Positions 57,244 through 64,000 of a DNA stretch of 64,000 nt are shown in pieces; the stretch's first letter is position 1; each line of letters starts with the position of its first letter. A program made the translations under genes and the position numbers. Origin of the DNA: Oscarella lobularis (Eukaryota; Porifera; Homoscleromorpha; Homosclerophorida; Oscarellidae); assembly GCF_947507565.1 (NCBI RefSeq), contig NC_089185.1:1550001-1614000 (forward strand), read 5' to 3'. Under the pieces are notes generated by a model. The model made no database searches, was not told the origin of the DNA, and was given only the letters and a program-made list of their open reading frames with translations.

Positions 57244-57678
57244 TTCGAGCGTCTATATAAGAGACAAAAACCACAAAGCATCGTTGTCGAAGCGGTTTTA
57301 GAGAGCGAAACTTATCTGAAACTGGCCCATTCGAGCAGGTAACTGCGGCGTCCATCGATCGGGCCCTTGGGTGCGTCATCAAAGTCGCGTCATCGGATCG
57401 CCTCGTGGAAAAGCACGTGTTTTATCACGTGACGGGCTTCGACCAATCAGTAGCGTGCAGGAGGAATGTCTAATAGTGAGCTTGTCTGACTCCTCAGACT
57501 TGGCAGGATTGACCTGGGGCAGGCCATAAGAACCCTTCTGGACTGTGCCTAGGTGACGCTGTCGAACCCTGAGACGATAACAGAAACGCTCTTACTTTGC
57601 ACTGCCTCAATGTCCTTTGCCAATGTTTCAAAATAATTCAAAATCTTTGCTTTTGAGAGTCCGCATTCCCTGCCAATC
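57244..57678 (-). repeat. Right long inverted repeat
   Basis: Mirror of 50014-50449. It contains the 3' flank and last exon of the ATPase pseudogene (57549-57677) and, inside, the TIR with a TATATAG box at 57253-57259. Confidence 0.95.
57253..57259 (-). promoter_or_regulatory. TATA box in right TIR
   Basis: TATATAG on the minus strand, 243 bases before the helicase ATG at 57010; mirror of the left-arm box. Confidence 0.55.
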
Positions 57679-59011
57679 TAAAAAATCAGCGGGTGATCAC
57701 AGTACAGTAGAACCATAGTAGTAATTCTAAATGACGATCTTACCTGTATAGTGAAAAATAGGCGTACGATTCGTGAGTGCGATTCCACAATAGCGACAAT
57801 TCCTTGAGTTGCGACGTGTACGTAATGAGGTCTTCCACCTCGCTAGTCTTTTCCTTGTAGAGCTTGCCGAGGGAGATAAAATAGCCGATGCTTGAGGAAG
57901 CGTCTTCTATTACTTGATGCAGCTTGTGCTGGTATGCCTTCGCTTGCTCCTTGTCGGATCTTTGAATCGCTTTGCAAAATGGAATAAGCACTACTCGTGA
58001 AATAGACCTGCAAAATGTCAAAATAAAAGATCAAGTACGTAAATCACCGAAACTATCGCACCTAGCGAGATACTTGTCAAAAGAAAAATTACTTGTAAAC
58101 ATGAAACTGCATGATGCTTTCGTTACGCCATGGGTAAAGCTGCCTTTTTTAATCCTACAAATCATAATTTGCCAATAGGGTGTCAGGGTACGGCTATGAA
58201 ATTATTAAAAAATGATATTACCTGTTGAAAGTATTCATAACGACTTCTTTGATCTCTTGAAATGACTCTGGATCGTCGATATAAAAACCGAAGTTTGTAC
58301 TAGAGAGAAGCATGTGCAGGATAGCTGAAGTTGGGGAGCGGAATCTTGCATGTCCCAGACCGATGAGGCTAAGCGCCGCTGAAGCCAGGAAGTTTTGCAC
58401 GAATCTGGTACTCCGTGCAGCCCAACAACAGACACACCAGACCGCTCTACCCCGAAGATCGTTGCATGCATGACGAGGGCAACCCCTCCAAGCACGAACG
58501 GTATTTGAGCTTCGACATGAGGAAAGTAATGTACAACTCTTTGAGCGGCTGAGATCCGCGGAGAGGCAGCTTTACAATAGGTCGGATTCCTTTTCGAATA
58601 TTTGGTTCTTTGATGTACACGTAGTTACTGATCGCTTCGTCGTCGACGATATCGCCATCTTCATTAGCAAAAAGCTGTAAAAGGCAATATTTAAATATCT
58701 GTGTGAAGGAGATCAAGTCGAACGGCCGTACCTCTGATCCATCAGATAATTCGTACATTTCCGAGTCCTTTTGGTAGCCGTACGATGACACTCCTTCCAA
58801 AACGGTGAATTCTGTTTGCAAGAATTCTCCAATTCTCTCTTGCACGTATTTTCGCAGCTGTTCGTCTCTCAAACTGCACGTCATCCCTAAATATTTAGTA
58901 GATAACATACTGCAACTCCAACGATATGAAAATTCCCTTACCTCCTGATCCGAATTGATTGTTGACTTGAAGCATGAATAGACTGACCTTCTGGCATTTG
59001 TCCGTCGGCAT
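57549..59011 (-). pseudogene. Spliced P-loop ATPase with SF3/DUF927-like motifs, unknown function
   Basis: Four exons fit GT-AG borders: 59011-58942, 58886-58222, 58007-57743, 57677-57549. Sequence runs through LRDEQLRKYVQERIGEFLQT, VYIKEPNIRKGIRPIVKLPL, KELYITFLMSKLKYRS, then VVGLHGVPDSCKT (degenerate Walker A), FGFYIDDPESFQEIKEVVMN (Walker B-like acidic pair ~40 residues on), SRVVLIPFCK and a helical C-terminus IGRECGLSKAKILNYFETLA. The A-B spacing is like SF3 or DUF927 ATPases. One-base shifts near 58480 and 58385, and one between exons 3 and 4, break it. A remnant paralogue lies at 48.2 kb. Whether this is a host or element gene is unknown. Confidence 0.6.
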
Positions 59012-59049
59012 GTAGCAGTTCCTGCGCAATGCAACAGTCAATAAAGTGA

Positions 59050-60000
59050 TTGTACAACTGCAACCCTGCTCAGGAAGAGGGCTCCTCGGGAAAAGGACAA
59101 CTACCTGGTAAGCAACTACAATCGCCTCGGCTCACTAACAATCCCGCGCACCACACCCCTCCGTCTGTCGTTGTGGGAAAACATCTTAATTACTCCAATC
59201 TAGCTCAGTTCATTCGTTGCACATGTAACTCAATTAATTAGAATGATGCTTTGAAGCCTAAAGGCTAGGCTCGTTTGAAGACCCCTAGCCCTTCGCGTAG
59301 GGATCGCTCTATCCAACACGGTCAACCGAAACCGACCGTTCTGACGCGAAGCGACGTGGCTTCCTGCCTAGTGGAGCAATTATCGAGGCGGGAGAGAGGG
59401 CGCGACGTCATGCACACCGTCGTGTATTCGAAACGCGACGCAAACTCACAACGTTTCTCGGTTTCCTCGTAAAACGAACACGCGCTGCCGGGACGCTGCC
59501 GGGCCACGCGATACAGCGCCTGTGGTCTCTACTCTTCTCGCGGTCGGTTCGTTTGTTGCTAATTGGTTAATGTGGCGACCCCGACCCCTCTCTGCGCACT
59601 GATCGGTTCTATGCGCACGGATCGGTCAATGCGAGTGTAAAGAGTGGCGTACAACTATCGTGAGAGGGGGACGGGGGAGGGAGATGGGGAGAGAGCGGCG
59701 CGGATAGCGACGTCAAAGCCTTTGTCGTGTATACATAAATTTAGGGGGACGCGAAACGGCTAGGGTATGGGTTAGGGTCCGTTTTTGTTTCTCTTGACCT
59801 TCGCCGTACGACTTGGAGCTACTCGGGCGGTTCTACACATCTAATCATTTAGTTGCTGGTTCACGCGTGAAGTGGGTGCGGTCTCAAAACAACGGGAGGT
59901 TCAATTAACTAAGGTGCGCTGTCTGCCCAAAACCAACAACGCGCTTCCCGACCGCTGCCGGGTTTCTGGTAGCTGGTTTGGCCGGAAGCTTTTCTCAACA
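59050..60000. other. No gene recognised
   Basis: GC-rich stretch (59270-59720) followed by a TATA-like ATACATAAATTTAGG near 59732 and GGGTTAGGGT near 59768. Frames are short and unmatched. Confidence 0.4.
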
Positions 60001-60008
60001 GCTAAGTT

Positions 60009-60076
60009 AGCCTCGTACCCAGGCCCTTTCTCCTGGTGCGAGTCCCGGATGGGCTCGCGGAGAAAGGGCCTGGTAC
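60009..60076 (-). repeat. Short hairpin repeat, copy 3 of 3
   Basis: On the minus strand: GTACCAGGCCCTTTCTCC pairs with GGAGAAAGGGCCTGGGTA, loop with ATCCGGGA, tail CGAGGCTA. Inverted relative to copies 1 and 2. Confidence 0.9.
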
Positions 60077-60499
60077 ACACTGTTCACGCATGCGCCAGAT
60101 TTTCCACGGAATCGTGGAATTTTCTCCTAAGCGCTTTCGCACGAAACGGCAAATGCATGCGTGCGTTAAACTTCTTTCCGAGTGCATTCGTGCATTCGAA
60201 TATCTCGTGCGTTGCCAATTCGTCGAGATCGAATTGCGCCCGATCTCGGCGACATTAGCGGCCCAAACGTCTATACCACGACGTCGTTCATTGGGATATA
60301 TGTACTCCACTCTCTACTACACCTGTCAGCTGCATCCTATTTCGCCAATTCGCCATTTTTCCCTTTCATTCTGGCCTGTTTTACCTGTGCCTCACGCGCG
60401 CTAGTCCTTTCGCTCTCTGGTTTGTTCTGTCTTCGTAAGGTTCTCATATGGCTGAAAACGTTTTTCCACCGACCCTAGACAGCCACGCTTTCAGTCAAG

Positions 60500-61455
60500 C
60501 GATTACTTTTGCCCTAAAGAAACTACGTAGACCGATGTTGAAGTTGAAGAATGAACAACATGCATGCATTGCATTTGCGCCCCGAAAGTACAGCATTTTT
60601 GGCTTCACTTCGGACGTGTCATCGACGAGGCGGAAAGAATCCCTCAAGTGGCACCGACATAGGAGCAGTTATACGTGTTGGACATATCGAGGAACTCGAC
60701 GGCGCATCGACGACAGCCAAAGATGCTGCCACAGCACGTTGCTAAGACCACCGAACAAGCCAGCGGCTGAAGGCAAATTGTGCACTTGAGAACATCTCGA
60801 AGTCGCTCCGTTTCCGACGCATTCGCTGCCAATTCGTTGACTTTGGATTTGATTCATATCAGATGGCAACTCGTCACATTTTTCAAACATTGTTTTGGTG
60901 GCGTCCTGCGTCGTTCCTGCAGGCGAGGGCATCAGAATCGAGGAGCTTGATTGAACTGGTGGTAGCACAAAGCCCGCTGCGTGACCCCAGCCGCGGGTTG
61001 TGATCATGTCGTCGGCGTTTTCGTACTCCTCCCGTCCAACGGCGAAGATTTGCTTGTTATTCAACGTCCAGAAGTGAAGGCCTAAAGCATCCGGTAAGAG
61101 TGTCTCCAATTGTTCTAAAGCATCTCTTCTGTCTCTCGAAGACGTTATCCAGAAATACCCCAAAGTTACGGCGTTTAATCAATTCATTGAGCGCATTTGT
61201 GGATAAGAATAGTCTTTTAGATACTTTGCTAAGGTTTTTTGGGGGCAATGTGGCCGGATTTAGTTTATAATTTGGTCGATTTTCCGGGGATAACCCACCG
61301 TCGGTCGACGGTGGCATTTTCCTTTCGTGCGAGGGGCCTTTTGATCCTCCCTCGCTGGCGCCTTCATCCAAGACTGTGCCATCACTGCGACGTACTCGAT
61401 CAACGCCACATTTATGGAGTCTTCTTCTAAAGTCGTCTCTGTTGGATTCATTCAA
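60500..61455 (-). pseudogene. RING-finger-type protein, TE-associated, copy 2
   Basis: A long 5' part starts at ATG 61455 (MNESNRDDFRRRLHKCGVDR) and includes STNALNELIKRRNFG; after a shift it continues YFWITSSRDRRDALEQLETL and HFWTLNNKQIFAVGREEYEN. The zinc core sits in a third frame: VLKCTICLQPLACSVVLATC, CGSIFGCRRCAVEFLD, then after another shift LCRCHLRDSFRLVDD. The core spacing matches copy 1 at 19 kb. RING proteins usually act with ubiquitin; its use to a mobile element is unknown. At least three frame breaks. Confidence 0.6.
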
Positions 61456-61507
61456 CAGACTCGAGTTTTTTATAGAGACTTCCTCAATAACGCACGACGA
61501 ACTACAC

Positions 61508-61554
61508 GGATGCTAGCGCGCTTTACATTTGGAAGTTTATGTGTGGGTTCACTG
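61508..61554. mobile_element. Solitary end of the Tc1/mariner-like MITE family
   Basis: ATGCTAGCGCGCTTTACATT, TGGAAGTTTATGTGTGGGTT and CACTG before TA mirror the left end of the 55457-56341 element with several differences. No partner end seen. Confidence 0.65.
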
Positions 61555-61732
61555 TAATCCAAAATGCAGGAGCACTTACCGACGGTCTTTCTGTTGCTCA
61601 ATACCAACAACATCGTTAACATGTGAAGGAAAGAATATAAATACAGTTTCTAACCTGCAACAGACAATTCATGTGTTATTGAGCAAGTACAATGTTGGTT
61701 ATTCACGTCTAATCTATTTATTTACTATTGGA

Positions 61733-62046
61733 TCATCTATCGACCAGTTGTTTCCATGCTGACGTGATTCTTTCCCGTACTCTAATAAAAAAGTCTATGT
61801 CCGGTGCTAGCATTATCTTGCTGTTGAATAGCGGAACTGTTTGAGATATTTTTTTGAATAGGTTTTGCTGGTGCGGTGATGGCGGATATGACAGCTGCTT
61901 CTTTGACAGGCAAAGTCTCTCAGGGATTTCCGGGTTTTCGCTTTGAGGAGCGTCACACAGGGGAAAATCATTAGTTTCTGCCCACTCAATAAACAATTTC
62001 TTGTCTTTCCACCGTTAAGGTATATTGGTGCAGGAAAGCAATGCAT
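61733..62046 (-). pseudogene. Unassigned coding remnant
   Basis: Frames with NLDKMRTRYALLSCTNIP (near 62050) and LFIEWAETNDFPLCDAPQ, KIMLAPDIDFFIRVRERITS look like protein and follow the exon at 62149-62597 downstream on the same strand, so they may be later exons of one gene. No family recognised. Confidence 0.35.
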
Positions 62047-62148
62047 AGCGCGTTCGCATTTTATCCAGATTGGGTCGCCCGAGTACTTTTTTCGCAGGGA
62101 TTTTCCCTGTCTGCGACGACTCTGAATTTTTTAAAGAGTTGCGATTAC

Positions 62149-62597
62149 CTTTAAGTAGTGAGTGACTAGGGAATCCAGGATTTTGGCGTGGTATTCCTTT
62201 TTGTGTTCTGCTAGTGTTTGCGCGATTGACGAATCGCGCGGGCGGAACGGATTGATGTGGAGGGAGCATGTCATTCTCTTTGCGGGGTTCCTAATTCCGC
62301 ATAGCGTTGATTCCTTGTCTTTCATTTGTTTTCCCTTCGTCGCTGGCGTCGACGTCTTGATCGGCTCCGGTGGCTGAGGGGGCAGTGGTTCTGCCAGACG
62401 CTTGTCTTCGAGTGCTTGTAATTTTTTGTCGAGCAACTGCTCGAGAAAAACTCCCGCTTTGCGGCGTTTGATGAAGAGGTCTAGGGCATCGAGGCCCGCA
62501 CAATCGTGCTCCTCTTCTTCCTTTTCTTTCTTCTTTTTGGTTTCTGAAGTTCCTTGGCCTTCGCCTCTTCTTCGAGTATGCCCTCGACGTCCTCCAT
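62149..62597 (-). pseudogene. Hypothetical exon with FIKRRKAGVFLEQLL motif
   Basis: ATG 62597 (MEDVEGILEEEAKAKELQKP), a Lys/Glu-rich run with a one-base shift in it, then CAGLDALDLFIKRRKAGVFL, EQLLDKKLQALEDK, a Pro-rich linker, GIRNPAKRMTCSLHINPFRP and KEYHAKILDSLVTHYLK up to a GTAATC donor at 62148. The LxxFIKRRxxGVFLxxxL phrase is echoed by ALNELIKRRNFGVFLDNVF in the RING copy-2 gene, suggesting a shared N-terminal module. Function unknown. Confidence 0.45.
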
Positions 62598-62639
62598 CTC
62601 TAGTTGGGCGACTCTGCGCGATTTTTGGGTTTATAAATA

Positions 62640-63180
62640 ATTTTTGTGCGTTAAATTTTAATTCTAGAAATTAGTACGCGTCTCTGGCAATCTGGCGAGG
62701 GCTTTTTGCCCTAGCAAATTATGGAAGTGGGAAAATTGACCACCGATTTCGCGGGAAGCCGTCGCAATTCACGTGATATGCATGTTTGATGTGTTGCGTT
62801 CAAGGGGTTTCTAGGGGCGGGGTTTCGTAGAGGGGGTTTCTTTTTGGCACTTCTCTGGCGATTAGTTCGGATGCGGGGGTGGGAATATGGTTAGAACAAG
62901 GGATTATGTGGGATAGGTGGTTATTTGAAGTGGTGGGGCCTACTGGGACGTTTCTAGCAATGGGGTGTGCAGGTGCCTCGCACGTGCGGGGAAGTGGGTG
63001 CACGCGAGGGGTTTATTATTAGGCCTATTATATGTATTCATGGTTTATTGTTTTGTTTGGTTTAAGTTGTAGAAGAGTGTAGTAATATTGGGATGTTTTT
63101 TAGTTGTCAGATTGCTTATCGCTTGCGGATTGCAGGACGCAGCCCAAAGAAATGGGTTAGAAATGGGTTAAGAAAGGGAG
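62640..63180. other. No gene recognised; G-rich plus strand
   Basis: 62805-63010 has many GGGG/GGG runs on the plus strand (for example GGGGCGGGG near 62814), which could form quadruplexes. No coding support. Confidence 0.45.
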
Positions 63181-63211
63181 TTGCACGAAGGGCAAGGTTG
63201 CCCTTTCTTTT

Positions 63212-63960
63212 CTAAGTTCTTGTATAGCAGACTGTACCTGATGCCATCAAATACGCGTACATATTTTCTGTTGCTTTATAGACAGCAATGTCTCCCACAG
63301 CTCTGGACTTATCATGGTATTGGTGGTCGTTTTGAAAAGGACTTCCAATACTTTGCTCTGCAACTTCTATTATTATTATTATTTTTATTATTATTTCTTT
63401 CACATCGCACGATTCAGTGCCAATTGGCAGCACAGGACACAAATACACAACCACAGACACACAGACCAACATGATTTCGCAACGCATACCTACTTATCGC
63501 GAAGCCAGGATTTCAATTCCGTGTACGACAAACACATCAGTCTAAGTCGCATGGCTCTAGCGAGCCGGGCAATATCTCCTTTACTTGATCCTACGACCGA
63601 ATTCAATGCAATCGATCGTAGTATGGCCGAGCGTGAATGGCCAGCCCGCCAACAAAACAGTAGCTGATGGTAACGGACCAGATCATCCCCTTCCGTAAAA
63701 TTCCCGTCTTAAAGATCGGACAGAGACTGCCAATCACGCAGACCGAGGCCTCGCCGAAAACCCCGCCTCCAGATGCTATGAACAAACCGGTAAACATTTC
63801 CCTCGGAAGCCCATAGTTCATACCAATAAGCCAGTACCGGGTACAAAATCGAATGCATGACTCTTCTCCATACAGCAGGAGTCGTACCCACACCTCTAAC
63901 GGAACTCAGGATCGCAAACAGGGCTGAGAAAAACTTGCGACGCCGTAGAAGTCTGTGAAT
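63212..63960 (-). other. Unassigned protein-like frames
   Basis: Overlapping minus-strand frames (RRRKFFSALFAILSSVRGVG, RVMHSILYPVLAYWYELW and, in another frame, FTGLFIASGGGVFGEASVCV) continue to the window edge region. They read like protein but no family was recognised, and TTATTATTATT runs near 63368 break them. Confidence 0.3.
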
Positions 63961-64000
63961 TGCCCGTAGCTAAGTACCTTATTGTCACCGCTAATCGCTC

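Larger units (their letters stand above)
49987..57475. mobile_element. Helicase-encoding Academ-like transposon, element 2
   Basis: Two convergent genes, a zinc-finger/DUF6589-like transposase (plus) and a RecQ-like helicase (minus), lie between inverted repeats of about 435 bp. The likely true TIR starts TATTAGACATTCCTCCTGCA (50217 on the left, mirrored at 57475 on the right); a 33-bp copy of that start also occurs at 49987-50019, with 200 bp of foreign sequence between the two. The outermost left border is therefore uncertain. No target duplication could be read. Transposase frame breaks and a MITE in the helicase make this copy inactive. Confidence 0.82.

Noticed and set aside
59761-59780. 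Telomeric or subtelomeric GGGTTAGGG
   Set aside because: Only a single GGGTTAGGGT word; no array.

Overview
This window is eukaryotic, almost certainly animal, DNA made nearly entirely of transposable elements (TEs), TE fragments and tandem repeats. I found no intact ordinary host gene. Spliced genes with GT-AG introns, many superfamilies of animal-type DNA transposons, and a degraded nuclear copy of mitochondrial DNA in which TGA reads as Trp all exclude a prokaryote. That mitochondrial insert carries a well-formed tRNA-Ser(UGA). Cnidarian mitochondria lack this tRNA, so a sponge or another early-branching non-cnidarian animal is the best guess (inference, not proof).

Layout. 1-2.15 kb: inverted ~130-bp repeats, then a 32-bp minisatellite. 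2.16-14.13 kb: a DIRS-like tyrosine-recombinase retrotransposon, broken by a P-like DNA transposon (5997-10594) and by a PIF/Harbinger element (11605-14088); both insertions can be read to the base from their target duplications. 14.13-15.18 kb: more of the 32-bp minisatellite, then the mitochondrial insert. 16.75-17.29 kb: a non-autonomous element with long terminal inverted repeats (TIRs) and a 9-bp target duplication. 19-23.8 kb: a RING-finger pseudogene whose promoter/start region appears to have been amplified into a ~185-bp satellite, plus a palindromic TGTGATCACA minisatellite. 24-25.58 kb: a Ty3/Gypsy fragment with integrase placed before reverse transcriptase. 25.58-28.1 kb: remains of a first helicase-encoding, Academ-like transposon. 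28.3-30.2 kb: a second P-like element. 31.19-37.26 kb: a nearly intact Helitron with both ends visible. 39.29-40.66 kb: a THAP-domain transposon with a perfect 8-bp target duplication. 41.4-46.5 kb: Helitron and DIRS fragments. 46.48-49.94 kb: a foldback element filled with 9-bp and 251-bp repeats. 50-57.5 kb: a second helicase-encoding Academ-like transposon (zinc-finger/DUF6589-like transposase facing a RecQ-like helicase) with inverted repeats of about 435 bp. 57.55-59.0 kb: a spliced P-loop ATPase pseudogene with SF3/DUF927-like motifs, its last exon copied in inverted orientation to the far side of the transposon. 59-64 kb: a hairpin repeat, a second RING pseudogene and unassigned coding remnants.

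The genes do not form one pathway; the window is a stack of successive insertions. The most notable items are the two two-gene Academ-like elements, the two P-like elements that share a conserved second gene facing the transposase, the ATPase exon captured beside a TIR, and the satellite apparently derived from a gene's 5' end. Superfamily names rest on motifs recognised by eye; no search was run.
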